Source: 62-47 sp051954235 (GTDB lineage: Bacteria > Pseudomonadota > Alphaproteobacteria > Rhizobiales > Xanthobacteraceae). From it: a DNA stretch of 64,000 bases. A program made the position numbers and the translations under genes. Below the pieces are notes generated by a model. That model saw only the letters and a program-made list of their open reading frames with translations. It did no database searches and had not been told where the DNA came from. Below are positions 25,012-33,975 of this stretch, piece by piece (positions within the stretch are counted from its first letter, which is position 1; each line of letters begins with the position of its first letter). Location of the stretch: contig JBQCHY010000057.1 of assembly GCA_051954235.1 (NCBI GenBank), forward strand, positions 1 to 64,000. The letters run 5' to 3'.

Positions 25012-25572
25012 ATGCGTGACCTGCTTGGCGGCGTGCCGATTCGCTTCTATGATTTGCGAATCTGGAAACGACAGATCGGAAGCGTTGAAGCATTGGTGTT
25101 GGCACGGCTGACCGGAACGCATCGGCGGCGGGCAGGGTGGTTGATCGCTCTGGCCTATTTGCTTTGCGTGCTTGCACCGACACTGTCCTTTGCATTGCCG
25201 GGCAGCCAGGCGATCGCGCATTGTCTGACCGTTGAAGATTATGCCGCAAGTGCGGTCCGCACCCATGGTGAAGGTATGATGCACGCCCATCAAAGTGGGG
25301 ATGCCCATCATCATGCCGGTGTCGGGACGCAGGCGGAGCCGGCTGTCGCTCACGTCGTGCATGCCGCAGCGCCGAAAAGCGATTCCAGTCCGGCCAAGGC
25401 ACCGCGTGCGCTGGACGGAAAGTGCTGCGGCATGATGTGCGTCACCGCGCTGCCCGCGGCCCTCGCCGCTGTGACGCAGCCTGCGATGCCGAAGGCGGTT
25501 CGGGTGTCCGACAGCTATCATGAACTGACGGACAATGTACCCGCCGTGCATTACCGGCCCCCCATTTCCTGA
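25012..25572 (+). CDS. exported His- and Cys-rich protein of a copper cluster
   Basis: A 186-residue protein of unknown family. One hydrophobic segment (WLIALAYLLCVLAPTLSFA, about residues 43-62) acts as signal or anchor. Beyond it lies a His-rich stretch (MMHAHQSGDAHHHAGV) and a CCGMMC motif near residues 143-148, both plausible copper ligands. The frame starts with 42 residues before the hydrophobic part, so the true start may lie downstream. It heads the copper gene group, which supports a metal-related role; no enzymatic motif is present. Confidence 0.6.
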   Translation: MRDLLGGVPIRFYDLRIWKRQIGSVEALVLARLTGTHRRRAGWLIALAYLLCVLAPTLSFALPGSQAIAHCLTVEDYAASAVRTHGEGMMHAHQSGDAHHHAGVGTQAEPAVAHVVHAAAPKSDSSPAKAPRALDGKCCGMMCVTALPAALAAVTQPAMPKAVRVSDSYHELTDNVPAVHYRPPIS

Positions 25573-25650
25573 CCTGAGACACATAACGCTGGTGCTGTGC
25601 CCATTCAGGGCGCGCGTACCTGTGGCCCATCGTCAATTCAGGAAATTCGT

Positions 25651-26052
25651 ATGTCAGCGCAGATTGAGGCGACTGGAGCCGTTTCCGTTCAGATAGAGGC
25701 GGAACGGAATTCAGGGTTTTTGTTTGGGCGCGTTGTCTTGACGCGAACTGGTATTCGCTTCGCTCGAAAACGCTCTGGCGCCGCCGTTGCATTGGTGGCG
25801 TATGCAAGATTCGAAAAACGGGCCGGGGCATTCGCAGCCTTGGCCATCGCGGCCGTGATTCTGGGTGGCTGTGCCGCACCGACCGTGCCGCTGGCCGGCG
25901 CTGATCCTGCCGATCCCGACGCAAAAGTTGCGGGCGTCGGTTACCGGTCGACGATTGCGCCTTACGCCAGCCTTCGCCCGACCACGCCGTCCGGCTGGAA
26001 GGAGCGGAACCAGCGCGCCATGCCGTCACCGAAATCCGGGCACGAGCATTAG
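25651..26052 (+). CDS. small lipoprotein of the copper cluster
   Basis: A protein with a clear lipobox (VILGGC; Cys at residue 74), followed by an Ala/Pro-rich mature part of about 60 residues (GYRSTIAPYASLRP, ending in SGHEH). It should be attached to a membrane by lipid. The ATG at 25651 has AGGA 7 nt upstream but leaves an unusually long leader. TTG and GTG codons at 25792 and 25795 would give a normal 26-27-residue signal without a good ribosome-binding site. It lies 9 bp ahead of the TolC-like gene. Its function is unknown. Confidence 0.6.
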   Translation: MSAQIEATGAVSVQIEAERNSGFLFGRVVLTRTGIRFARKRSGAAVALVAYARFEKRAGAFAALAIAAVILGGCAAPTVPLAGADPADPDAKVAGVGYRSTIAPYASLRPTTPSGWKERNQRAMPSPKSGHEH

Positions 26053-26061
26053 GAGCACGTC

Positions 26062-27522
26062 ATGACAATTTTTCGTGGCGTGCCGCCGCACCGTGACCTT
26101 CTCCGATCCAAGCCGTCGGCGTTGGTGCTTGTTGTTTCCCTGCTCCTGTCCGGCTGTGCGACGTTCTCGCCCGATGCTGGCATGAGCACGGTCGCGGCGG
26201 TTACGGACAGCACCATCAGGAAGGACGTCGTTGCGATCCGCTCGAGCGCAGACGCGCATGTGGCGGACGCCGCCGTTAAGCGGCTTCTGCGTCAGACACT
26301 CGACGTCGATACTGCGGTTCAGGTCGCGCTGCTCAACAACCGCGGACTGCAAGCCGCCTACAATGAATTGGCGTTGGCGGAGACCGATCTGGTTCAGGAC
26401 AGTCTTCCGCCGAACCCGACGTTCTCGATCTCGCGAATCGCAGGCGGTGGGGCTGTCGAAATCGAACGACAGGTGGTCGGCGACATTCTTGCGTTGGCGA
26501 CGCTGCCGTTGCGCTCTGAAATAGCGAAGAAGCGTTTCCATCAGGCGCTACTACGCGCGGCACTGGAAACGCTGAGGCTCGCGGCCGATGTCCGGCGGTC
26601 GTATTATCGCGCCGTTGCCGCGAGTGAGATGGTCGGCCTTTTGACCGATGCCAAATCAACTGCGGAAGCGACGGCGAAATTGGCGTCGAAGTTGGGTGAG
26701 ACCGGCTCGCTCAATAAGCTCGATCAAGCGCGCGAGCAGGTCTTCTACGCCGAGACGACGGCCGATCTCGCGGCGATGCGTCAGGAGGCGGCCAGCGCGC
26801 GCGAGCGCCTCGCGCGCCAGATGGGGTTGTGGGGCGGCGACCTCGTGTTCCGCATCCCGAAGACGCTGCCGCCTTTGCCGCGACAACCTTCGGCCTTGCC
26901 GTCCATCGAGGTGGATGCCGTGACGCATCGTCTCGATCTGCAAATTTCCCGGATCGAACTGGACGCTCTGGCGAAGGCGCTCAACCTCACCGAAGCGACC
27001 CGTTTCGTCACGCTGCTCGATGTCGCAGGCGTTGCGAAGACTACGCGTGACCCCAATGGCTCGCGATTCCGCGAACGCGGTTTCGATATCCAATTCCAGA
27101 TTCCGATCTTCGACGGCGGCGAGGTGCGGATGCGACGAGCGGTTGAAACCTACAATCAGGCATTCAATCGCCTAACCGAGAAAGCGATCGACGTGCGCTC
27201 GGAAGCGCGTGATGCATATCGAACTTATCGATCGACCTATGAGATCGCGCGGCAATATCACCGCGAAGTTCTGCCGCTACGGAAAATCATCACCGAGGAG
27301 ATGCAGTTGCGCTTTTCGAGCATGCAGGTCGATGTTTTCGCTCTGCTAGTCGAGACGCGCCAGCGCATCGCGTCGATGCGGGCCGCCATCGATGCCAAAC
27401 GCAATTTCTGGCTCGCTCAATCCGATTTGCATACCGCCGTGAACGGGGGCGGGTCGGGAGAAACACAAGTGGACCCGCGTCCGACGACCGCTGCCCTGGC
27501 CGGCAGCGGCGGCGGCCACTGA
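26062..27522 (+). CDS. TolC-family outer-membrane efflux lipoprotein
   Basis: A 486-residue outer-membrane channel component, the outer part of a tripartite efflux pump. A lipoprotein signal ends in LLLSGC, with the lipidated Cys at residue 32. Two halves of long helices follow, with LDVDTAVQVALLNNRGLQAAYNEL broken here into its typical pattern: an N-terminal OEP repeat near 80-250 and a second near 290-460. GGAG lies 6 nt before the ATG. No RND pump or membrane-fusion gene is adjacent. The next gene is a multicopper oxidase, so export of copper is a fair inference. Confidence 0.9.
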   Translation: MTIFRGVPPHRDLLRSKPSALVLVVSLLLSGCATFSPDAGMSTVAAVTDSTIRKDVVAIRSSADAHVADAAVKRLLRQTLDVDTAVQVALLNNRGLQAAYNELALAETDLVQDSLPPNPTFSISRIAGGGAVEIERQVVGDILALATLPLRSEIAKKRFHQALLRAALETLRLAADVRRSYYRAVAASEMVGLLTDAKSTAEATAKLASKLGETGSLNKLDQAREQVFYAETTADLAAMRQEAASARERLARQMGLWGGDLVFRIPKTLPPLPRQPSALPSIEVDAVTHRLDLQISRIELDALAKALNLTEATRFVTLLDVAGVAKTTRDPNGSRFRERGFDIQFQIPIFDGGEVRMRRAVETYNQAFNRLTEKAIDVRSEARDAYRTYRSTYEIARQYHREVLPLRKIITEEMQLRFSSMQVDVFALLVETRQRIASMRAAIDAKRNFWLAQSDLHTAVNGGGSGETQVDPRPTTAALAGSGGGH

Positions 27523-27534
27523 AGGAGAATGCGC

Positions 27535-28914
27535 ATGTTGTCGCGAAGAGGATTTTTAGGGACTGCGGCGCTCGTCGGCGCCGGCGCTGTCGGCGGTCGC
27601 GCGCAAGCGGCGAACATTCCGGAAGCGCCCATCATGGATAAAGCGACGATGCAGCCGCCGCTGCATCCGACCAGCGGCCCGGACTATCGTCCAGTCGTCA
27701 CCCTCAACGGCTGGTCGCTGCCCTGGCGGATGAACGGCGACTGGAAGGAATTTCATCTCGTCGCCGAGCCTGTGGTGCGGGAGTTCGCCGAGGGAATGAA
27801 GGTGAACCTGTGGGGATACAACGGCCAGGCGCCGGGGCCGACGATCGAAGCGGTGGAAGGCGACAAGGTGCGTATCTTCGTCACTAACAAATTGCCGGAG
27901 CATACCACCGTTCACTGGCACGGCATGATCGTGCCGAGCGGCATGGACGGCGTCGGCGGATTGACGCAGCCGCACATCAAGCCGGGCAAAACCTTCGTCT
28001 ACGAGTTCGTGCTGAAGAAGAGCGGCACCTTCATGTATCACCCGCACTCCGACGAGATGGTGCAGATGGCGATGGGCATGATGGGCATGTTCGTCGTGCA
28101 TCCGCGCGATCCGTCGTTCCGTCCAGTCGATCGCGATTTCGTCTTCATCATGAGTACCTATCTCATCGACCCGGGCACTTCGCTGCCGAAGGTCAACGAG
28201 ATGACCGACTTCAACATGTGGACCTGGAACAGCCGCGTGTTTCCCGGCATCGATCCGCTTCCCATCCGTCTCGGCGACAAGGTGAGGGTGCGGATCGGAA
28301 ACCTGACGATGACCAATCATCCGATCCATGTTCACGGTCACGATATCCGCGTGAGCTGTACGGATGGCGGATGGGTTCCCGAAAGCGCGCAATGGCCGGA
28401 GGCGACTATCGATGTGCCTGTCGGTTCTATCCGCGCGTTCGACATGGTCGCGGACAATCCCGGCGACTGGGCGTTCCATTGTCACAAGTCGCACCACACC
28501 ATGAACGCCATGGGGCACGACGTGCGCAACCTGATCGGCGTGTCGCGGAAGGATCTCGCCAAGGCAGTCGGCAAGCTCGCCCCCGATGCGATGGTGATGG
28601 GAGAGACCGGCATGGCGATGGGCGATATGGAGATGCCCGCGCCGGACAACACGCTGCCGATGATGACCGGCACCGGACAGTTCGGGCCGATCGAGATGGG
28701 CGGAATGTTTACGGTGATGAAAATTCGTGAAGGGTTGGGGCGTGACGATTACGGCGATCCCGGTCCCTACAAATTTCCGGAAGGTACGGTCGCATATGAG
28801 GTCGCGTCAGCCGACGTCCCGTCGCCGCATGCCGCGCCGGCGAAAGCATCAAAAAATTCCAAACCGCCGGTGAAGGGCATGAAGCACAACCACACCAAGG
28901 GCATGAAGATGTAG
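27535..28914 (+). CDS. periplasmic multicopper oxidase
   Basis: A 459-residue enzyme expected to oxidise Cu(I), lowering copper toxicity. A Tat signal (SRRGFLG) indicates export in folded form. All four copper-binding motifs are present: HWHG near 127, HPH near 169, HPIHVHG near 262 and HCHKSHHTMNAM near 315, the last supplying the type 1 site Cys and axial Met. Met-rich segments (GMAMGDMEMP) and a His/Met/Lys tail are common in copper-resistance oxidases. The ATG at 27535 sits 7 nt from GGAG, better than one two codons earlier. It follows the TolC gene by 12 bp. Confidence 0.93.
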   Translation: MLSRRGFLGTAALVGAGAVGGRAQAANIPEAPIMDKATMQPPLHPTSGPDYRPVVTLNGWSLPWRMNGDWKEFHLVAEPVVREFAEGMKVNLWGYNGQAPGPTIEAVEGDKVRIFVTNKLPEHTTVHWHGMIVPSGMDGVGGLTQPHIKPGKTFVYEFVLKKSGTFMYHPHSDEMVQMAMGMMGMFVVHPRDPSFRPVDRDFVFIMSTYLIDPGTSLPKVNEMTDFNMWTWNSRVFPGIDPLPIRLGDKVRVRIGNLTMTNHPIHVHGHDIRVSCTDGGWVPESAQWPEATIDVPVGSIRAFDMVADNPGDWAFHCHKSHHTMNAMGHDVRNLIGVSRKDLAKAVGKLAPDAMVMGETGMAMGDMEMPAPDNTLPMMTGTGQFGPIEMGGMFTVMKIREGLGRDDYGDPGPYKFPEGTVAYEVASADVPSPHAAPAKASKNSKPPVKGMKHNHTKGMKM

Positions 28915-29003
28915 ACACGTCGGATGTGATGGAGATCGCAGCGGCGGTGATCGGCCCCGCATGAAAGACCATTCCGAGAAAATACGACAACTCAGGAGAT
29001 GTA

Positions 29004-29309
29004 ATGATGATGAATCGTAATCTGATGGCAGGAATTTTCGCAACTTTCGTTGCGGTCGTGTCAGTTGCAACTTTGGCGCAGGCGGAGATGGTGAAGGGTG
29101 AGGTCAAGAAAATCGACGAGTCCGCCGGAAAGATCACCTTGAAGCACGGTCCGATCAAGAGCCTCGACATGGACGAGGGCATGACCATGGTCTTCCGCGT
29201 TCAGAATCCGGCGATGCTGAAACAGGTCAAGGTTGGCGACAAGGTACAGTTCGAGGCCCAGCGAACGGTTTCGGGAATCGTCATTACAAAGATGCAGCAC
29301 GGGAAATAA
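29004..29309 (+). CDS. CusF-like periplasmic copper-binding protein
   Basis: A 101-residue exported protein with a signal peptide (about residues 1-27). The mature part follows the CusF OB-fold pattern: GEVKKIDESAGKITLKHGPI, then MDEGMTMVF. The His and two Met ligands are present. The Trp that caps the copper site in E. coli CusF is not seen (the position is occupied by a Met-Asp pair). It probably carries Cu(I) or Ag(I) in the periplasm. It lies 89 bp after the multicopper oxidase and ends the copper group. Confidence 0.88.
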   Translation: MMMNRNLMAGIFATFVAVVSVATLAQAEMVKGEVKKIDESAGKITLKHGPIKSLDMDEGMTMVFRVQNPAMLKQVKVGDKVQFEAQRTVSGIVITKMQHGK

Positions 29310-29353
29310 TGCCGAACGGCGCAAGGCGGAGCCGCGCGGCAGTTGACGTTGCA

Positions 29354-29650
29354 TCATTCACGGGGGCGGAATAGGGGAGTATCTGCGAACCGCGTGCGGA
29401 TCAGTCGGATCCATGGAGCAGCATGGAAGGCGCTCATCAGCACGTACATGGTCGCCATCCCGCTCAACGGCGACATATGCACGGCCGAGCAGAGCATTTC
29501 CGCGGAGCTGTTGCCCGACATGGCGGTCAGCACGGCCATCCCGGCGCAGATCGGCGAGGCGACCAGCGCCAGTCCGTCCGTGATGTTAATCGCGGCGGCT
29601 TTCCGAGGGGACGCCTGCCGATCCAATCCGTTCAAGCAAAAACCGCTCAT
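29354..29650 (-). CDS. small hydrophobic membrane protein coupled to the DUF899 gene
   Basis: A 98-residue protein with two to three hydrophobic segments (ITDGLALVASPICAGMAVL and a later MATMYVLMSAFHAAPW). The start ATG overlaps the DUF899 stop codon (ATGA), which is the main reason to accept it. I do not recognise a named family. Its coupling implies a joint role with the DUF899 protein, perhaps as membrane partner. Confidence 0.6.
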   Translation of the reverse strand: MSGFCLNGLDRQASPRKAAAINITDGLALVASPICAGMAVLTAMSGNSSAEMLCSAVHMSPLSGMATMYVLMSAFHAAPWIRLIRTRFADTPLFRPRE

Positions 29651-30447
29651 GGCTTGGTGCTCCCTTGCTTGTTTCGGAAAGCGGCCTCGCCGGCATCCGA
29701 TACTGCGACCCATTTCGGGTCCGGCGCGGCGTTGGGGATGTAGCTGTCGTTCCAATTCCACCATTTATAGGGACGGCTTTGGGGATAGCCGGCCGGTGAA
29801 TCTTCCCATGTCTCCTGACGGCCGAGCGCGGTCATGTCGAGGTAACTCCACACGGTGCCCATCGCTTCGTCGCCGCGACTGTTGATGAAGTAGGTGCGGA
29901 AGATGCGATCGCCATCGCGGATGAAGGCGTTGTGGCCATGCCATTGATCCACGCCGAAGTCGGCATCGAAGCTGTCGGTGATGGTGAACCAGGGGATGGT
30001 CCAGCCCATGCGTGCCTTCAACCGCGTGATATCACCCTGTGAGGCGCGCGAAGCATAGACCAGCGTGGTGTCGCGTGCGTTGAGGTGGGTGAGGTTGGAG
30101 ACTTGATCGGCACCGAGGGAGCAGCCAATACAGCCATGCTCCGGCCAGCCGTGCACGTCGGGTTCGAAGAACGCGCGATAGACGATCAACTGGCGGCGGC
30201 CATCGAATAGATCAAGCAAGCTGACCTTGCCGTTGGGTCCGTCGAACTCATATGTCTTGTCCACAGCAAGCCACGGCATTCGCCGTCGTTCGGCGGCCAG
30301 TGCATCGCGGGCGCGGGTGTGGGCCTTTTCCTTGACCAGAAGCTGTTCGCGGGCGGCTTCCCATTCCTGCGACGATACGACCGGTGGTGTCTGCATGGCA
30401 ATTTCTCCGTCTTTCGGTTCGGTCTGGGCTGATGTAGTCATGGTCAT
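29647..30447 (-). CDS. DUF899 thioredoxin-fold protein
   Basis: A 266-residue protein of the DUF899 family. Recognisable parts are WEAAREQLLVKEKAHTRARD, RRRMPW, FDGRRQLIVYR, then the GCIGCSLGAD motif, whose two cysteines sit where a thioredoxin-like active site would be. The C-terminal DxxGRQETWEDSP and YKWWNWND segments are also usual. The redox partner and the substrate are unknown. GGAGG lies 6 nt before the ATG at 30447. It is followed by a small membrane protein and faces a divergent regulator at 30570. Confidence 0.88.
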   Translation of the reverse strand: MTMTTSAQTEPKDGEIAMQTPPVVSSQEWEAAREQLLVKEKAHTRARDALAAERRRMPWLAVDKTYEFDGPNGKVSLLDLFDGRRQLIVYRAFFEPDVHGWPEHGCIGCSLGADQVSNLTHLNARDTTLVYASRASQGDITRLKARMGWTIPWFTITDSFDADFGVDQWHGHNAFIRDGDRIFRTYFINSRGDEAMGTVWSYLDMTALGRQETWEDSPAGYPQSRPYKWWNWNDSYIPNAAPDPKWVAVSDAGEAAFRNKQGSTKP

Positions 30448-30569
30448 TCAAACCTCCCGCCTTGAGCGAGTTCCACGCCTCATGGTGGAAGGCGCGTCAT
30501 GCTGTTGTTCGAGGAAAATTCTGACACCGAACATTCAGGGGTGGGAGTTACAAGTGTGACGGGATTGCG

Positions 30570-31790
30570 ATGGACTCGCTGATCACCGCCGCGGCACAGG
30601 CCCTTGCGACCGGCGATCCTCTGAGCGCCTTGAAACGGGTCGCCTTGCGTTCTGACGCGCCCGCGTTGGCGCTGCGCGGTATCGCGATGGCGCAGCTTGG
30701 TGATCTCGCCCGCGCCAAGGAGCTTCTCAAGCAGGCCGTGCGCGCCTTCGGCTCCAGGGATCATATCGCGCGGGCGCGGTGCGTGGTGGCCGAAGCGGAA
30801 ATTGCGCTGGTGTCGCGCGATCTCACCTGGCCCGCCAAGTCGCTGGATGCTGCGCAGACGGTGCTCGAACGGCGTGGCGATCGTATCAATGCCGCGCACG
30901 CGACATGTCTTGCAGCACGCCGCCTGCTGCTGCTCGGCCGGATCGACGATGCCGAGCATGTGCTGTCGCGCGTCGACCCGGCGCCGCTCTCGCCCGCATT
31001 GCGCACTGGTTATGAATTGGCGATGGCGGGCATAGCCATCCGGCGGCTGCGGACGCGTGCCGCGCGCGAGGCGCTCGCCCGGGCAGCCTATGCAGCGCAA
31101 CGAACCGGAAGTTCGGCGTTGCAGGCCGAAGTGACGACCATTGCACAGTTGATCACTCAGCCGGCGGCGCGTGCGATCGCGCTTGGAAGCGAACGTCACC
31201 TTCTGCTGGAAGATGTCGAAACGCTGCTGACGTCGGATGCCTTGGTGATCGACGCCTGCCGTAACGTCGTCAGAATCGCCACGCAAACTGTCTCGCTCGT
31301 GAGCCGCCCGGTGTTGTTCGCCCTTGCGCGTGCGCTCGCCGAACGATGGCCCGGTGATGTCAGCCGGGAGGAATTGGTCAAGCGCGCCTTTCGCGCGAAG
31401 CATGCCGATGAATCGCATCGCGCGCGGCTGCGCGTCGAGATCGGGCGTTTGCGCGGGGAGCTTGGTGCACTTGCAGGCATCGATGCGACGGCGCGAGGCT
31501 TTGTGCTGTCGCCAAAGGAGACGAATGAGGTCGTCGTGCTGGCGCCGATCACGGAGAGCGATCATGCCGCCGTTGTCGCATTGCTCTCCGATGGCGAGGC
31601 GTGGTCGAGCTCGGCGCTGGCGATTGCACTTGGCGTCAGCCCGCGAAGCGTGCAACGCGCGCTTGAGCAACTGTCTCAAGCCGGCGAGGTGCGATCGTTT
31701 GGTCGCGGCCGCGCGCGCCGCTGGATGACGCCGTCGATTCCCGGTTTCCCGACAACACTGTTACTCCCGGGACCGCTGCCCGGCAGTTAG
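30570..31790 (+). CDS. TPR plus winged-helix regulator divergent from the DUF899 gene
   Basis: A 406-residue protein with no membrane segment. Residues 1-190 are helical and TPR-like (ALALRGIAMAQLGDLARAKELL). Residues 225-315 resemble an OmpR/SARP-type winged helix (SREELVKRAFRAKH, then RARLRVEIGRLRGEL). The C-terminus carries a second helix-turn-helix (SSALAIALGVSPRSVQRALEQL). Such proteins often sit beside DUF899 genes in this bacterial group, to my recollection. It is divergently arranged with a 122-bp shared promoter space, so it most likely controls that pair. Confidence 0.75.
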   Translation: MDSLITAAAQALATGDPLSALKRVALRSDAPALALRGIAMAQLGDLARAKELLKQAVRAFGSRDHIARARCVVAEAEIALVSRDLTWPAKSLDAAQTVLERRGDRINAAHATCLAARRLLLLGRIDDAEHVLSRVDPAPLSPALRTGYELAMAGIAIRRLRTRAAREALARAAYAAQRTGSSALQAEVTTIAQLITQPAARAIALGSERHLLLEDVETLLTSDALVIDACRNVVRIATQTVSLVSRPVLFALARALAERWPGDVSREELVKRAFRAKHADESHRARLRVEIGRLRGELGALAGIDATARGFVLSPKETNEVVVLAPITESDHAAVVALLSDGEAWSSSALAIALGVSPRSVQRALEQLSQAGEVRSFGRGRARRWMTPSIPGFPTTLLLPGPLPGS

Positions 31791-31873
31791 TGTTGCAGCT
31801 ACGAAACTGAAGCGAACGGCGGCTCCGCGATATGGGGGCAAGCGCCGGATGCTATCGATGGACAGGTGAATAC

Positions 31874-32515
31874 ATGAAACACGCCAAGGCAGAAGTTCTT
31901 CGGGAATACGGCCCGTTTCCGAACGCCGATCAGGTCCATGGCCTGACCTTCGATGGTCGCCATGTCTGGTTTGCATCCGGCGAGAAGCTCAACGCGCTCG
32001 ATCCGGATAGCGGGCAGATCGTGCGCTCGATCGATGTTGCGGCGCATGCCGGAACGGCTTTCGACGGCCGGTACCTGTTTCAGATCGCGGAGGATCGAAT
32101 CCGAAAAATCGATCCGGACACTGGCGAGATGTTGTCTAGCATTCCGGCGCCCGGCGCCGGCGGCGACTCCGGCCTTGCCTGGGCGGAAGGCTCGCTGTGG
32201 GTTGGACAGCATCGCGGCCGCAAGATCCATCAGATCGATCCCGAGACCGGCGCGATCCTGCGCACGATTGAGTCCAATCGCCTGGTGACCGGCGTGAGCT
32301 GGATCGATGGCGATCTCTGGCATGCGACCTGGGATGACGACGGCAGCGACGTGCGGCGGATCGATGCCAGAACCGGCGAAATTCTGGAGAAGCTCGATAT
32401 GCCGCCGGACACCGGCGTTTCGGGCCTGGAGTCGGATGGCGGCGAGCGTTTTTTCTGCGGCGGTGGCCGCACCGGAAAGATCAGGGCGATCCGGCGGCCG
32501 CGTCGCAAGGCGTGA
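31874..32515 (+). CDS. beta-propeller protein, glutamine cyclotransferase/streptogramin-lyase-like
   Basis: A 213-residue protein made of repeats of the form DP-x-TGE-x-hydrophobic (IDPDTGEMLSS, IDPETGAILRT, IDARTGEILEK), the pattern of YncE, Vgb and glutamine cyclotransferase-like propellers. It has no signal peptide, so it should be cytoplasmic. The active-site residues of Vgb lyase cannot be placed with confidence. The internal ATG at 31874 has AGG 8 nt upstream; an upstream start adds Cys- and Trp-containing residues without repeat character. It stands alone between two regulators. Confidence 0.7.
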   Translation: MKHAKAEVLREYGPFPNADQVHGLTFDGRHVWFASGEKLNALDPDSGQIVRSIDVAAHAGTAFDGRYLFQIAEDRIRKIDPDTGEMLSSIPAPGAGGDSGLAWAEGSLWVGQHRGRKIHQIDPETGAILRTIESNRLVTGVSWIDGDLWHATWDDDGSDVRRIDARTGEILEKLDMPPDTGVSGLESDGGERFFCGGGRTGKIRAIRRPRRKA

Positions 32516-32684
32516 GCGTGCCAGCGGTTCGAACGCCGGCGACACGTAATTGCCACGCGCTCTGGCTAAGTGGGGTACGCTTGCTTGATAAGCTCGCTAC
32601 TGGCATGGCGAGATCCAGCCCCCGGCTGACACCATGCCCATTTTAAGAGCGCGTGAACAACGTTTGAGATGCGATGAAAGCACG

Positions 32685-33431
32685 ATGAGCAAGAGCGATA
32701 AGACGCGATCCTTGGAATCATCGTCCAAATTCCTGCTGGAGCGCCTCAACCAATCCCGACACGTTTGGAACTATTGGCGATGCGCGATGTCGCACGTCGT
32801 GGAGATGGGGACTGTGCGCGGGCTTGATGTGGGGCTACCGACACATTTCCATGCAGAAGACCAGATCACAGTCGTTCTGGCCGGACGTCGTCGCTTCTGT
32901 ATTGGCGACGCGTTGATCGAGGTGTCGGCAGGCGACGCGGTCAGCATTCCCGCCGGAACGCCGCATCGGTCGCTTGACGAGGAATCGGAAGTTGTTTGCG
33001 TCAATATCTATGCCCATGCGATGAGCGATAGATCGCACGAGGATTTTGCGAGCCTGATACGTGCGTGCGGATGCAGTGAACCGGTGTCGTCGCTGCGATG
33101 GCCTGTTCGCGCGAAGAATGACATCAACCTTGGCGTCCTTTCCGTTGCCCCGGATGATATTGAGTTGCTGCGACGGGAGCCTGTGGCGCAAGCTGCTTCA
33201 CGAATAGGCATGACCCGCGAGGGCTTTTCCAGAAAGATCAAGAAAACTTACGGAATTGCACCCCAGGAAATTGGGCTGATGGCCCGACTGAACAATGCCA
33301 GACGCTTGCTCCAGCAAGGTCATCACACTGCCGCTGTAGCTGCGGCGTCAGGATTCTCGGATCAAAGCCACCTCGGCCGTTGCTTCGTGCGAGCCTTTGG
33401 TGTGACGCCCGGTCGCTATCGCGTGGGATAG
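32685..33431 (+). CDS. AraC-family transcriptional regulator with cupin domain
   Basis: A 248-residue regulator. The N-terminal half is a cupin ligand domain (THFHAEDQITVVLAGRRRF, with HxH-type metal-like ligands, then VSAGDAVSIPAGTPHRS). The C-terminal AraC DNA-binding domain shows the first helix-turn-helix (ASRIGMTREGFSRKIKK) and the second (AAVAAASGFSDQSHLGRCF, FGVTPGRYR). The ATG at 32685 is one of several possible starts. It is transcribed towards the small transporter at 33523 and is its likely controller. Confidence 0.88.
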   Translation: MSKSDKTRSLESSSKFLLERLNQSRHVWNYWRCAMSHVVEMGTVRGLDVGLPTHFHAEDQITVVLAGRRRFCIGDALIEVSAGDAVSIPAGTPHRSLDEESEVVCVNIYAHAMSDRSHEDFASLIRACGCSEPVSSLRWPVRAKNDINLGVLSVAPDDIELLRREPVAQAASRIGMTREGFSRKIKKTYGIAPQEIGLMARLNNARRLLQQGHHTAAVAAASGFSDQSHLGRCFVRAFGVTPGRYRVG

Positions 33432-33522
33432 TATCGGTCACATCCGTTCTATAACGATACCCGTCGGTCGGTTATTCATCGCATCTGGCGCGCAGATCGC
33501 GCTTTGCCCAGGGGAATGCGAT

Positions 33523-33975
33523 ATGACATCTGCCGTGCAAATCTTTTCATCCCTGATCGTGGTCGCGGCCGGCGTAAGCGTCGCGTTTCAGCAGATTCTG
33601 AATGCGAATTTGCGGACAGAACTCGGCTCGCCTTGGTGGGCCGGTTTTGTCAGCTACCTTGTCGGCATGATCGCCATGTTGGCTGTGGCGATGCTCGCCC
33701 CCGGACCCAGGCCGAGCCTGTCCGCCATCAGCGGAAGTTCATGGATTTCATGGACGGGCGGGTTCTTCGGTGCGGTCTTCATCGGCATCGCAATTATCAT
33801 GGTGCCGCGTTTCGGCGCGGCGACGGTGCTTGCCCTGATTGTGGTCGGTCAGATGGTCGGCTCGATTGCGTTCGATCATTTCGGGCTGTTGGGTTTGCAA
33901 CAGCAGCCGGCAAATTTCGCAAAGCTCATAGGGGCCGGGATGCTCATCTCCGGCGTGGTTCTGATTAGAATGTGA
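33523..33975 (+). CDS. DMT superfamily transporter, DUF606/YdcZ-like
   Basis: A 150-residue inner-membrane protein with five predicted helices. The pattern (NLRTELGSPWWAGFVSYLVG, then ATVLALIVVGQMVGSI) fits the half-size YdcZ/DUF606 transporters, which act as dimers. The substrate is unknown. AGGGG lies about 7 nt before the ATG. It follows the AraC regulator on the same strand with a 91-bp gap. Confidence 0.85.
   Translation: MTSAVQIFSSLIVVAAGVSVAFQQILNANLRTELGSPWWAGFVSYLVGMIAMLAVAMLAPGPRPSLSAISGSSWISWTGGFFGAVFIGIAIIMVPRFGAATVLALIVVGQMVGSIAFDHFGLLGLQQQPANFAKLIGAGMLISGVVLIRM

Noticed and set aside
30480..31679. Minus-strand frame of 399 codons opposite the TPR regulator
   Set aside because: Arg-rich antisense reading with no fold; the plus-strand gene is well supported.
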